Assembly (NCBI GenBank): GCA_007694015.1
Contig: RECO01000159.1
Span: forward strand, 1 to 38,372
Reading direction: 5' to 3'
Source of the DNA: Geminicoccaceae bacterium
GTDB lineage: Bacteria > Pseudomonadota > Alphaproteobacteria > Geminicoccales > Geminicoccaceae
Length of the DNA: 38,372 nt
The notes below the pieces were generated by a model. The model was not told the origin of the DNA. It did no database searches and saw only the letters and a program-made list of their open reading frames with translations. This document shows, piece after piece, positions 16,852 through 25,343 of this stretch; position 1 is the first letter of the stretch, and each line of letters begins with the position of its first letter. The translations under genes were made by a program, and so were the position numbers.

Positions 16852-17981
16852 GTGGCCCGAGCCTCGCCCTGGAACGCCGCTCCACGGCCGTGCTGCCGTG
16901 GACGCTCGGCCGTTACGTGGCGCGGGTCACCTTGTGGAACGTGCTGGTCGTGGCCTTCGCGTTCACCGTCTTGGCCTTGATGATCGACCTCATCGAGCAG
17001 TTGCGGCGCACGGCCGGACGCGACGTCTCGTTCCTGGATGCCTTGGAACTCGCGGCGTACCACGTCCCGGCGCTGTTGGGGCGGATGTGGCCCTTCGCCG
17101 TTCTGTTCGGCGCGATGCTGGCCTTTTGGCGGCTCAATCGCGGCAACGAGTTGGTGGTGGTCCGCGCCGCCGGCGTCTCCGCTTGGCAATTTCTCCTGCC
17201 GGCGTGTCTGGCGGTTGCCGCCCTCGGCGTGGTGGTCGTGACGGTCTTGCATCCGATCACCGCCGCCCTGACGGCGCGCTACGAACAGCTCGAAGCCACC
17301 GTGTTCGGCCGCGACACCGATCTCTTGGTGGTCTCGCCACAGGGCATCTGGCTGCGGCAGAGCACCCCCGACGGCAAGGTGATCTTCAACGCCGCGCGCA
17401 TGCAACCCGACGACCCGTTGCGCCTGGAGCGCGTCGTCGTGTTCGACTACGACGCCGACGGCCGCTACCGAGCGCGGATCGATGCCGCGCGCGCCACGTT
17501 GGGCGCCGGGCACTGGCAACTCGATGATGCCATCCGCTCCGATGCGGCCGGTCTGGAGCGTCCAGTGGGGACGGTCCGACTTGCCACCGAACTCGCGGCC
17601 GACAGCGTGCGCCAGGGCCTGCGCGACCCGGACACCCTCTCCTTTTGGGACCTGCCAGGCTACATCCGCGTCCTCGGTGAGCTCGGCTTTCCGGCCCGCG
17701 CCCATCTCGTCTATTTTCAATCGCTCCTGACCACGCCGCTGTTCTTCGCCGCCATGCTGATCACCGGCGTGAGCGTCACCTTGCGCTTTCAGCGCCGCGG
17801 CGGGATGGGCGCTCTGGTCGTCTTGGGCCTGGTTGGCGGCTTTGCCTTTTTCGTCCTGGTCGACGTCGTGCACGCGCTCGGGGCCGCCGGGCAATTGCCG
17901 ACCTGGTTCGCCGCGCTCGCGCCGAGCGCGGTCGCGCTCATGATCGGCAGTGCCGTGCTGTTCCAGTTGGAGGACGGTTGA
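16848..17981 (+). CDS. lptG: LPS export ABC permease LptG
   Basis: Encodes 377 aa. It has the same six-helix plus periplasmic jellyroll plan as LptF, with WTLGRYVARVTLWNVLVV at the N-terminus and NRGNELVVVRAAGVSAWQF as the coupling region. The GTG start at 16848 overlaps the lptF stop (GTGA), and its TGA shares one base with the lptD ATG (TGATG). It supplies the second half of the LPS extraction channel. Confidence 0.95.
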   Translation: MSGPSLALERRSTAVLPWTLGRYVARVTLWNVLVVAFAFTVLALMIDLIEQLRRTAGRDVSFLDALELAAYHVPALLGRMWPFAVLFGAMLAFWRLNRGNELVVVRAAGVSAWQFLLPACLAVAALGVVVVTVLHPITAALTARYEQLEATVFGRDTDLLVVSPQGIWLRQSTPDGKVIFNAARMQPDDPLRLERVVVFDYDADGRYRARIDAARATLGAGHWQLDDAIRSDAAGLERPVGTVRLATELAADSVRQGLRDPDTLSFWDLPGYIRVLGELGFPARAHLVYFQSLLTTPLFFAAMLITGVSVTLRFQRRGGMGALVVLGLVGGFAFFVLVDVVHALGAAGQLPTWFAALAPSAVALMIGSAVLFQLEDG

Positions 17982-20161
17982 TGCGGGCGTCGACCACCTG
18001 CCTCGTCGGCGCCGCGATCTGGCTGTTCGCTTCCTCCGCGGTGGCGCAGTTGCTGCAGCCGCCGACGGGTGCGGCGGAGGGCGACGACGAAGTCCTGCTG
18101 GAGGCCGAAAGCCTCGCCTACGACCAGGCGACCGACCGCGCCATCGCCCGCGGCCGGGTGTTCTTCGCCCGCGGTGCGAGCACGCTCTTCGCCGACGAGG
18201 TGATCTACGACCGGGCGGCGCGCACCGTCGAGGCGCGCGGCAACGTCGTCCTGGTCGACACGCAAGGCGACAGCTACTTCGCCGAGCGCATGGTGCTGGA
18301 GGACGACCTCGCCCGCGGCTTTGCCGAGAGTATCGGTGCCCGCTTGGTGGACTCGTCGATGCTCGCCGCTCGCCGCGCCGACCGTGAGGGGGCCACCACC
18401 CGGCTCACCGACGTGGCGTACACGCCGTGCGAAGTCTGCGAGGAGCGCGGCCCGACGTGGCAGCTGCGCGCCAGCACCGTGGTCCACGATGCCGACGAAC
18501 GGATGGTCACCTACCAGAACGCCTGGCTCGAAGTGCGCGGCGTGCCGGTGTTCTACACCCCCTATTTTGCCCATCCCGATGGCACCGAGGGACGCAAATC
18601 CGGGCTCTTGACCCCCACCTTCGGCTTCGACAGCGAGTTGGGTGCCACCTTGGAGACGCCCTATTACTGGGTCCTCGCACCGAACCGCGACGTCACCATT
18701 CGACCCACCTTCACCACCGAGGAACGCGCCGTCCTCGCATTCGATCTGCGCGACCTGCAAAGCTTCGGCCGCACCGATCTGACCCTGAGCGGCACCTATG
18801 CCAGCATCGGCCTCGGCAACGACAATCGCGAAGACCGCTTTCGCGGCCATGTCGAGGGCACCGGCCGCTATCGGCTCGGCACCGATTGGCGGGGCGACCT
18901 CGATCTGAGCCTCGCCACCGACCAGACCTATCTTCGCCGCTACGGTATCAGTGGCGCCAACGTCCTGACCAACCGGGCCAGCGCCTACCGCATCGAGAAC
19001 GATCGCTTCGTCGACGTCGCCGTGCTCGGCTTTCAAAACCTCCGCGCCGACCGCGACCAGGGCCAAGTCCCCTACGCGCTGCCGCAGCTGCGCAGCGAGT
19101 TCACCGGCCGCTTCGACGGCTTCGGCGCGAATTGGCGCGTCACGCCCGACGTCTTGACCCTGTACCGCCCGGACGGCCGCGATACCCGCCGCGCCTCGCT
19201 CCAGGGCGAAGTCGATGCGAGCCGCATCTCGCCCCTGGGCGACGTGTTCACCGCCCGTGCCAGCCTGCGCGGCGACGTCTATTCGGTCACCGGCGACGTC
19301 GAGACCGGGGTCGACGACGGCACCACGCGGCAAACCGCGCGGGCCATGCCACGCGCGAGCCTGGAATGGCGCCGCCCCTACAGCCGTGCCGCGACCGACG
19401 CCGACGGCCTCACCTACACGATCGAACCCGCGGCAACGGCCCAATGGGCGCCAACCGGGTTCGCCTCATCGCGCATCCCGAACGAAGACAGCCTCGATAC
19501 CGAGTTCGACGAGACCAACCTCTTTGCCACCAACCGCTTCACCGGCCTCGACCAGTGGGACGAGGGCAGCCGGATCACCTACGGCGTGCGCACGGCGGCG
19601 AGTGCCCCCGACCGCGAAATCTGGTCGGTGTTCTTGGGCCAGAGCTACCGGATCAGCGAAACCGACGTGTTCGACAACGTGAGCGGCCTCGAGGACCAGC
19701 TGTCCGACTTCGTCGGCCGGGTCGGCCTCAGCCCGCACCCCTGGGTCGACCTCGACTACCGCTTTCGCGTCGCCGCCGGCTTCGGCGATCTGTCCAAGAG
19801 CGACCTGAAAGTCGTCGGCGGGCCGCCCCGCTTTCGCCTCGGCGTCGCTCATCTGCTGCTCGACGAGGAACGCGGCGGCCTCGGCCGACGCGAGGAATTG
19901 CGCGGTGCGGCGAGCTTCCAGCTGACGGATCACTGGTCGTTCATCGCCAACACTCGGCTGGACCTGGACGACAACAGCCGAATCCTCGATAGTTACGGGC
20001 TGAGCTACGTCGATGACTGCCTCGTGTTCGTACTCGGCGTCGAGCAGAATTTCACCCGCGACCGCGACGCCCGCTCGTCGACCACCGTCGCTTTTCGCGT
20101 CAGCTTCCGCAATCTGGGCGGGTTCGACTACGGCCTGGCCCTGCCGGGCAGTGCCAACTAA
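17981..20161 (+). CDS. lptD: LPS-assembly outer-membrane protein LptD
   Basis: Encodes 726 aa. LptD with LptE inserts LPS into the outer leaflet. The signal peptide ends around ASSAVAQ. An OstA/LptA-like N-domain follows (LLEAESLAYDQATDRAIARG, ARGNVVLVD), then a large barrel. Cysteines sit at 150 and 153 (TPCEVCEERG) and at 680 (VDDCLVF), so one inter-domain disulphide is plausible; E. coli uses four Cys. The ATG at 17981 (TGATG) is preferred to a TTG one codon earlier. The neighbour surA encodes the chaperone that helps LptD fold. Confidence 0.95.
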   Translation: MRASTTCLVGAAIWLFASSAVAQLLQPPTGAAEGDDEVLLEAESLAYDQATDRAIARGRVFFARGASTLFADEVIYDRAARTVEARGNVVLVDTQGDSYFAERMVLEDDLARGFAESIGARLVDSSMLAARRADREGATTRLTDVAYTPCEVCEERGPTWQLRASTVVHDADERMVTYQNAWLEVRGVPVFYTPYFAHPDGTEGRKSGLLTPTFGFDSELGATLETPYYWVLAPNRDVTIRPTFTTEERAVLAFDLRDLQSFGRTDLTLSGTYASIGLGNDNREDRFRGHVEGTGRYRLGTDWRGDLDLSLATDQTYLRRYGISGANVLTNRASAYRIENDRFVDVAVLGFQNLRADRDQGQVPYALPQLRSEFTGRFDGFGANWRVTPDVLTLYRPDGRDTRRASLQGEVDASRISPLGDVFTARASLRGDVYSVTGDVETGVDDGTTRQTARAMPRASLEWRRPYSRAATDADGLTYTIEPAATAQWAPTGFASSRIPNEDSLDTEFDETNLFATNRFTGLDQWDEGSRITYGVRTAASAPDREIWSVFLGQSYRISETDVFDNVSGLEDQLSDFVGRVGLSPHPWVDLDYRFRVAAGFGDLSKSDLKVVGGPPRFRLGVAHLLLDEERGGLGRREELRGAASFQLTDHWSFIANTRLDLDDNSRILDSYGLSYVDDCLVFVLGVEQNFTRDRDARSSTTVAFRVSFRNLGGFDYGLALPGSAN

Positions 20162-20179
20162 CGAGAGGACGCTCCGATC

Positions 20180-21133
20180 GTGCGCTTGAGGTGGCCCCGA
20201 ACACCGTTTCGCCTATTGCTCGTCCTTGCCGCATGGCTCGCCGTGGCCCCGTTGCCGGCGGCAGCGCAGGCGATCGTCGCCGTGGTCAACGACGACGTGG
20301 TGACCGATCTCCAGGTCGAGCAACGCGTCCTGCTTGCGCTTTTCGCCAGCAACCAACGACCGACCGCCGAGGCCGCCGAACGGCTCTGGCAGCCGGTCCT
20401 GCGCACCCTGATCGACGAACGCCTGCAGGTGCAGGAAGCTCGCCGCCTCGGCATCGAGGTCACCAGTGCCGATATCGACGCCGCCGTTCGCGACGTCGCC
20501 CAGCGCAACAACGTCAGCGTCGAAGTCATGCTGGCAGACCTCGCCCGCGGCGGCGTCAAGGAGGAAACCTTCCGCGACCAGCTCCGCGCCCAGCTCGCCT
20601 GGGTGCAGGTGGCGCGCCGCCAACTCCTGCGCCGCGCCATCGTCACCGACGTCCAGATCGACCAAACCCTGGAACGGCTGACCGCGGGTGGCGCCCAATA
20701 CCGCCTCGCCGAAGTGTTTTTGCCGATCGACAGCGAAGCCAATGCGCCGCGGGTCCTGCAGGACGCCGAACGGCTGCGCGAGGCGGTGCGCCGCGGCGCC
20801 GACTTTGCCGGTCTCGCCCAGCAGTTCTCGGCCTCGCCCAGCGCCGAGCGCGGCGGTGACCTCGGCTGGATCCCCGCCGAAAACCTGCCGCCCGAACTTT
20901 TGAACATCATCGCGGGCCTGGCCGACGGCGAAGTCAGCGCGCCGTTGCGGACACCCGACGGCGTCTACCTCTTCCGCCGCCTCAGCCAGCGCACCGCCGG
21001 CGAACGCATCGAGGCCGATGCCGCCATGCGCGAACAGGTGGTCCAGCGCCTCCGGGAAGACGCCATGGAGCGCTTGGCCGCCCGCTACCTCCGGAATCTC
21101 CGCCAGGAAGCCTTCATCGACCTCAGGCTTTGA
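20180..21133 (+). CDS. surA: Periplasmic peptidyl-prolyl isomerase/chaperone SurA
   Basis: Encodes 317 aa. Signal peptide (LLLVLAAWLAVAPLPAAAQ), then the SurA N-domain opening AIVAVVNDDVVTDLQVEQR, a LIDERLQVQEARRLGI helix, and one parvulin domain from about residue 170 (AEVFLPID to YLFRRL, with SAERGGDLGWIP). E. coli SurA has two parvulin domains; single-domain forms are usual in alphaproteobacteria. The GTG start at 20180 follows a GAGAGGAC ribosome site, 18 nt after lptD. Its stop overlaps the rsmA start as TTGA. Confidence 0.93.
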   Translation: MRLRWPRTPFRLLLVLAAWLAVAPLPAAAQAIVAVVNDDVVTDLQVEQRVLLALFASNQRPTAEAAERLWQPVLRTLIDERLQVQEARRLGIEVTSADIDAAVRDVAQRNNVSVEVMLADLARGGVKEETFRDQLRAQLAWVQVARRQLLRRAIVTDVQIDQTLERLTAGGAQYRLAEVFLPIDSEANAPRVLQDAERLREAVRRGADFAGLAQQFSASPSAERGGDLGWIPAENLPPELLNIIAGLADGEVSAPLRTPDGVYLFRRLSQRTAGERIEADAAMREQVVQRLREDAMERLAARYLRNLRQEAFIDLRL

Positions 21134-21993
21134 GCGCCCCCCTCACCGCCGGCCTGCCGAGCCTCAAAGCCACCATCGAGGCCACCGGCCTGCGCGCCGA
21201 CAAAAGCCTCGGCCAGCACTTCTTGACCGACCCCGCCATCCTTGGGCGCATCGCCGAAGCGGCGGGGCCGCTGCACGATCTGACCGTCCTCGAAGTCGGC
21301 CCGGGCCCGGGCGGGCTGACGCGCGCCCTGCTCGACGCCGGCGCGCAACGGGTCGTCGCCATCGAGCGCGACCCGCGCTGCGTCGCGGCCCTCCAACCCC
21401 TGGTTGATGCCGCCGGCGGCCGCCTCCTGGTCCTCGCCGGCGACGCCCTCGCCCTCGACCATCGCCGCGTGGTCAGCGGCCCCTGCACGATCGCGGCCAA
21501 CCTGCCCTACAACATCGGCACCGAACTGATCGTCCGCTGGCTCAGAGTACCGGCCGACATCCAACGCCTCGTCGTGCTGGTGCAAAAGGAAGTCGGCCAA
21601 CGCCTGCAAGCCCAACCGGGCACCAGCGCCTATGGCCGCCTCGCCGTGCTCGCGCAATGGGCGAGCCGGGTCGAAGGCCTGTTCGACCTGCCGCCCGGCG
21701 CCTTTCAACCACCGCCCAAGGTCCACTCGCGCTTGATGCGCCTCACCCCCTACCCCAGCCCGCCGATCCCGGCCCGGCTGCACAGCCTCGAGCGCATCAC
21801 CGCCGCCGCCTTCGGCCAACGCCGCAAAATGCTCAAAACCAGCCTCAAAGCTGCCCATCCCGACAGCCTCGCCCTCTGCACGCTGGCCGACATCGACCCC
21901 ACCCGCCGCGCCGAAACCCTCGACCTCCAAGCCTTCGCCACCCTCGCCAACGCCCTCGACCAGCTGACGTCGCAGGGTCCCGACCAGAGGTGA
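21130..21993 (+). CDS. rsmA: 16S rRNA dimethyladenosine transferase
   Basis: Encodes 287 aa. RsmA (KsgA) dimethylates A1518 and A1519 in late 30S assembly. Motifs: KSLGQHFLTDP, the SAM-binding VLEVGPGPGGLTRALLD, VVAIERDPR, ANLPYNIGTELI (N-L-P-Y catalytic motif) and FQPPPKVHSRLMRL. The start is TTG at 21130 inside the surA stop. In many relatives pdxA lies between surA and rsmA; here it is absent, so the two are directly coupled. Confidence 0.96.
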   Translation: MSAPLTAGLPSLKATIEATGLRADKSLGQHFLTDPAILGRIAEAAGPLHDLTVLEVGPGPGGLTRALLDAGAQRVVAIERDPRCVAALQPLVDAAGGRLLVLAGDALALDHRRVVSGPCTIAANLPYNIGTELIVRWLRVPADIQRLVVLVQKEVGQRLQAQPGTSAYGRLAVLAQWASRVEGLFDLPPGAFQPPPKVHSRLMRLTPYPSPPIPARLHSLERITAAAFGQRRKMLKTSLKAAHPDSLALCTLADIDPTRRAETLDLQAFATLANALDQLTSQGPDQR

Positions 21994-22263
21994 AACGGCG
22001 CTGGCAGCAGCTGTCATGGGCCTGAGCCCTATGCTCGGCCTTGCGCCCATGCAGGTGATGCGGCGCCGCCAGCGCTCGGTCCGGTCTTGCAAGGACCTCC
22101 ATCCTGGATCGTTGGTCGACGAATCGATGTCCGAGGCACCAGTTACCAGCTCAGGCGGTGAACGCCGGTCAGGCCTGTGCCAATTAACCCAACATCGTCA
22201 TGGCGGCCGTTCACGCCCGGCCAAGGGACGAGGGGCAACGTTCGAGTTCGAGGGGGACACGTG

Positions 22264-23493
22264 ATGGGCAAGGACGCTCGGGCGCCACGAGGAGGCACGA
22301 CGGAGCCGGGCTCGCCAGGGGAGGTGTTTCGGGCGTTCTTGAAGCTGGGGCTCACCTCGTTCGGCGGCCCGGTGGCGCACATCGGTTATTTCCGCGACGA
22401 GTTCGTCCAGCGCCGCCGCTGGTTCGACGAGCGCGCCTATGGCGACCTCGTCGCACTCTGCCAGTTCCTGCCGGGGCCGGCGTCCAGCCAGGTCGGCATG
22501 GCCATCGGCCTCTCGCGGGCGGGCTTCGCCGGTGCTGCCGCCGCCTGGACCGCCTTCACCCTGCCGTCGGCGCTGCTGCTCGTGCTCTTCGCCTTCGGTG
22601 TCGCCGCCACGGGCGACATCGCCGAGGCTGGCTGGCTCCGCGGCCTCAAGATCGTCGCCGTTGCGGTGGTGGCCCAGGCCGTGCTGGGGATGGCGCGGAG
22701 CCTCTGCCCGGACCGCGAGCGCGCGACCTTCGCCGTCGTCGCTGCGGCCATCGTCCTGTTCCAGCCAACCGCGTTCGGCCAGGTCGGGGCCATCGTGCTC
22801 GGCGGCCTCGCCGGCCTCCTCCTGCTGGGCCGCGACGGCGGCGACGGTCGCGCATACTTCGCCGTGCCGGTCAGCCACGGCACCGCAAACCTGGCCCTTG
22901 CCGCCTTCTTCCTTCTCCTGATCGGCCTGCCCTTCCTCGCCGCCGCCTCCGGCTCGATGACGCTGGCGCTGATCGACGGCTTCTACCGCGCCGGCTCCTT
23001 GGTGTTCGGCGGCGGCCACGTCGTGCTGCCGCTGCTTCAGGCCGAGGTGGTCACCCCCGGCTGGGTCGACCGCGACGACTTCGTCGCCGGTTATGGCGCA
23101 GCGCAGGCGGTGCCGGGGCCGCTCTTCACCTTCGCCGCCTATCTGGGCGCGGTGATGCAGGTGCCGCCGACCGGCGTCGCGGGAGCGGTGATCGCGCTGC
23201 TCGCGATCTTCCTGCCCTCGTTCCTCCTGGTGGTCGGCACCCTGCCCCATTGGGACGCGCTGCGCGCCCGGCCGCAGGCGCAGTCGGTGTTGAAGGGCGT
23301 CAACGCCGCGGTGGTCGGCATCCTGCTCGCCGCGCTTTACGATCCAGTCTGGACCACGGGCATCCACGTCCCCGCCGACTTCGCCCTGGCGACGGCGGCC
23401 TTCCTCCTCCTGACGATGTGGCAAACCCCGCCCTGGCTGGTGGTAATCCTGACTTCCGCCGGCGGTGCGGCCCTCACCGCCACCGGCTGGTAA
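22264..23493 (+). CDS. chrA: ChrA-family chromate transporter
   Basis: Encodes 409 aa, the long two-domain CHR form. The duplicated motif is visible as FLKLGLTSFGGPVAHIGYF plus LCQFLPGPASSQVG in the first half, and YRAGSLVFGGGHVVLPLL plus AQAVPGPLFTFAAYLG in the second. There are about ten hydrophobic segments. The family exports chromate; some members may carry other anions. The ATG at 22264 follows GAGGGGG. The 270 nt upstream hold no gene I can support. No chrB or regulator is nearby. Confidence 0.93.
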   Translation: MGKDARAPRGGTTEPGSPGEVFRAFLKLGLTSFGGPVAHIGYFRDEFVQRRRWFDERAYGDLVALCQFLPGPASSQVGMAIGLSRAGFAGAAAAWTAFTLPSALLLVLFAFGVAATGDIAEAGWLRGLKIVAVAVVAQAVLGMARSLCPDRERATFAVVAAAIVLFQPTAFGQVGAIVLGGLAGLLLLGRDGGDGRAYFAVPVSHGTANLALAAFFLLLIGLPFLAAASGSMTLALIDGFYRAGSLVFGGGHVVLPLLQAEVVTPGWVDRDDFVAGYGAAQAVPGPLFTFAAYLGAVMQVPPTGVAGAVIALLAIFLPSFLLVVGTLPHWDALRARPQAQSVLKGVNAAVVGILLAALYDPVWTTGIHVPADFALATAAFLLLTMWQTPPWLVVILTSAGGAALTATGW

Positions 23494-23683
23494 TCGGAAA
23501 TCGCAACACGGCTCGTCGAGGTCGGCTCGGACGTCGGCGGCGCGCCCGACCGCAGCATCCGCAGGATCGGTTCATGGCACCAATGGCCGGCCTCGGGCCG
23601 CGAGCGGCTTGACCACCATCAAGGCGGGCGATGCGCCCAACCGGCAGGATCGGGTCGGATCATCGCGGCTGAGGAGAGACGAC

Positions 23684-24121
23684 ATGCGGACGCGCAAGGC
23701 GCAAAGGTTGGTGCTGGTGGTGGGCGCACTCGGGCTCCTGGGCGCTGCAACCGGCCTCGTCCTCGCCTCGCTCGGTCAAAACGTCGCCTTCTTCAGTTCG
23801 CCCACCGCCATCCTCACCGGCGAGACCAAACCGGGCACCCGGCTGCGGCTGGGCGGGATCGTCCTCGAAGGCACCGTCGTCCATCAGGACGTGCAGGTGC
23901 GCTTTGCGATCACCGACTACGCCCACGACATCCCGGTCCTCTACACGGGCATTCTCCCCGACCTCTTCCGCGAAGGCCAAGGCGTTGTTGCCATCGGCCA
24001 GGTCGACGCCGACGGCATCTTCCAAGCCGACGAAATCCTGGCCCGCCACGACGAAGGCTACATGCCGCCCGAGGTGAGCCAGGCGCTCAAGGACGCCGAA
24101 CACTGGCTCCCTGAGCTCTAG
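23684..24121 (+). CDS. ccmE: Cytochrome c maturation heme chaperone CcmE
   Basis: Encodes 145 aa. CcmE is anchored by one N-terminal helix (LVLVVGALGLLGAATGLVLA) and carries heme covalently in the periplasm. The heme-binding region ILARHDEGYMPPEV has His122 and Tyr126, at the same four-residue spacing as E. coli His130/Tyr134. The ATG at 23684 follows GAGGAGAGACGAC. The other ccm genes usually adjacent (ccmF, ccmH) are missing here. The TAG stop (24119-24121) lies in the terminal CTAG of a MITE-like element, so the very end of the gene was set by that insertion. Confidence 0.94.
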   Translation: MRTRKAQRLVLVVGALGLLGAATGLVLASLGQNVAFFSSPTAILTGETKPGTRLRLGGIVLEGTVVHQDVQVRFAITDYAHDIPVLYTGILPDLFREGQGVVAIGQVDADGIFQADEILARHDEGYMPPEVSQALKDAEHWLPEL

Positions 24122-24284
24122 CGCGTTTCCCGGTTAGGTAGCGCACGGGCCATCCCTCACCCCCGCCCGGCCACCCATGGCATCGTACACTCGTGGGTGG
24201 CCGGCCACCCCAAGCTGCAAAACAGCTTGGGGACCCCGGCGGGCGGGGGTGCGGGATGGTCAAGCCTTTCGGGAAACGCTCTAG
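24118..24284. mobile_element. MITE-like element, family B copy 1 (inverted, with extra hairpin)
   Basis: Bounded by CTAG at 24118-24121 and 24281-24284. The left end agcgcgtttcccggttagg and right end tcaagcctttcgggaaacgc are the two distinct ends of the family in reverse order relative to copies 2-4. The core is a palindrome around ggccacccatgg..cgtgggtggcc with an additional hairpin ccccaagctgcaaaacagcttgggg (about 24212-24236). There is no coding capacity. The CTAG flanks fit the YTAR-type target duplication of IS5-group elements, which is inference. Confidence 0.7.
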
Positions 24285-24400
24285 TGCACAGGCGCATTCG
24301 GAGCGTTCCGCTCCGGATGCGCCGTTGATGCACTAACTCCATGGAATCGTGCAGCTTTGGCGCAGTCGGACGTGATTCGTCCGACTGCGCCGCTGCACTA
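24282..24400. repeat. Two tandem palindromes with TGCAC borders
   Basis: The first unit is tagtgca (24282-24288), stem ggcgcattcggagcg / ttc / cgctccggatgcgcc (24291-24323, one mismatch), tgcacta (24329-24335). The second unit is gtgcag (24349-24354), stem ggcgcagtcggacg / tgatt / cgtccgactgcgcc (24359-24391, perfect), ctgcac (24393-24398). Both share the ggcgca.tcgga pattern and the same outer border but differ in stem detail. They lie in the 5' region of msrB and may be a degraded mobile element or a transcript structure. Confidence 0.65.
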
Positions 24401-24469
24401 GCTGCGTCGGCCCGTGGCCAAAGTGGCGGCGTTGCACTACCTCTGGCGTGCCGAACGAGGAGGTACGCG

Positions 24470-24877
24470 ATGGAGAAGATCACCAAGAGCGACGCCGAGT
24501 GGCGCGAGCAGTTGAGCCCCGAGGAATACCACGTCGCCCGCGAGCACGGCACGGAGCGGGCCTTTTCCGGCCGTTACTGGAGCACCAAGGCGAAGGGCAC
24601 CTATGTCTGCGTCGGCTGCGGCCTGCCGCTCTTCTCGTCCGAAACCAAGTTCGACAGCGGCACCGGTTGGCCCAGCTTCTGGGCGCCGATCGATCCCGCT
24701 CACATCGCCGACAAGGAAGACCGCAGCTGGTTCATGCGCCGGACCGAAAACCTCTGCGCGCGTTGCGACAGCCACCTCGGCCACGTCTTCCCCGACGGCC
24801 CCGCACCGACGGGGCTCCGCTACTGCATGAACTCGGCCGCGCTCAAATTCGTGCCTGACGACACGAAGGCGGAATAG
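24470..24877 (+). CDS. msrB: Peptide-methionine (R)-S-oxide reductase
   Basis: Encodes 135 aa. MsrB reduces methionine-R-sulfoxide in proteins. Zinc-binding CxxC pairs are present (CVGCG and [12 protein letters not shown]), along with SGTGWPSFW and the catalytic Cys in RYCMNSAAL. The start ATG 24470 has a strong GAGGAGG site, overriding an open frame further upstream. It appears monocistronic, flanked by repeats on both sides, which suggests its own promoter in the palindromic stretch upstream. Confidence 0.96.
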   Translation: MEKITKSDAEWREQLSPEEYHVAREHGTERAFSGRYWSTKAKGTYVCVGCGLPLFSSETKFDSGTGWPSFWAPIDPAHIADKEDRSWFMRRTENLCARCDSHLGHVFPDGPAPTGLRYCMNSAALKFVPDDTKAE

Positions 24878-24917
24878 TCGAGCGGCAACGGCCGACGCGC
24901 CTGTGCAGCCGTTTGGC

Positions 24918-25083
24918 GTTAGCGCGTTTTCCGAAAGGCTTGACCATCCCGCACCCCCGCCCGGCCACTTATGGAATCGTCCACTCGTGGGTGGCCAGCC
25001 ACCCCAAGCTGCAAAGCAGCTTGGGGACCCCGGCGGGCGGGGGTGCGGGATGGGCGAAGCGCAACCTAAACGGCACACGCGTT
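24918..25083. mobile_element. MITE-like element, family B copy 2 (core flipped, with extra hairpin)
   Basis: Left end ttagcgcgttttccgaaagg with gcttgaccatcccgcaccc, right end gggatgggcgaagcgcaacc to cacacgcgtt. The core has the same genomic orientation as in copy 1 and also carries the extra ccccaagctgc..gcagcttgggg hairpin, but the outer arms are reversed relative to copy 1. The core is thus inverted with respect to its own ends. It occupies most of the msrB to small-gene gap. Confidence 0.7.
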
Positions 25084-25139
25084 GGCGCCGTTGCCGTGCC
25101 CTGAGCCGCGAGTTACCTTCCGAGCGAAGGAGAGCGACG

Positions 25140-25343
25140 ATGGCCATGGAATTCCTCCGCAAATTGCGGGATCGCAAGCGGCGGGTCGCAGCGCTGGAGC
25201 AGGCGAGCGAAGCGTTGCAACGCATCCCGCCCGAAGATCGCATCGTCGTGCTCGACAAGGATGGCCGCATCGCGCTCGTGCGCTCGCGGCAGGACGTCAA
25301 CGCCGCACTGCGGCGGGCAACCGCCGCGCGCAATGCCTCCTAG
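25140..25343 (+). CDS. Small protein of unknown function (67 aa)
   Basis: Starts at ATG 25140 with AAGGAG 8 nt upstream. It is strongly basic at the N-terminus (LRKLRDRKRRVAALEQASEA, probably helical), followed by EDRIVVLDKDGRIALVRSRQ, which looks like two short strands, and an Ala/Arg tail. Its end overlaps the next gene by 11 nt, implying translational coupling. I do not recognise a family. Support is the ribosome site, codon pattern and coupling. Confidence 0.6.
   Translation: MAMEFLRKLRDRKRRVAALEQASEALQRIPPEDRIVVLDKDGRIALVRSRQDVNAALRRATAARNAS

Noticed and set aside
21994-22263. Additional gene or regulator before chrA
   Set aside because: No frame with coding character and no chrB-like sequence; nothing beyond a plausible promoter region could be supported.
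24282-24400. tRNA or small structured RNA gene
   Set aside because: Hairpins are too long and simple, there is no T-loop, anticodon arm or CCA pattern; tandem palindromes explain it better.
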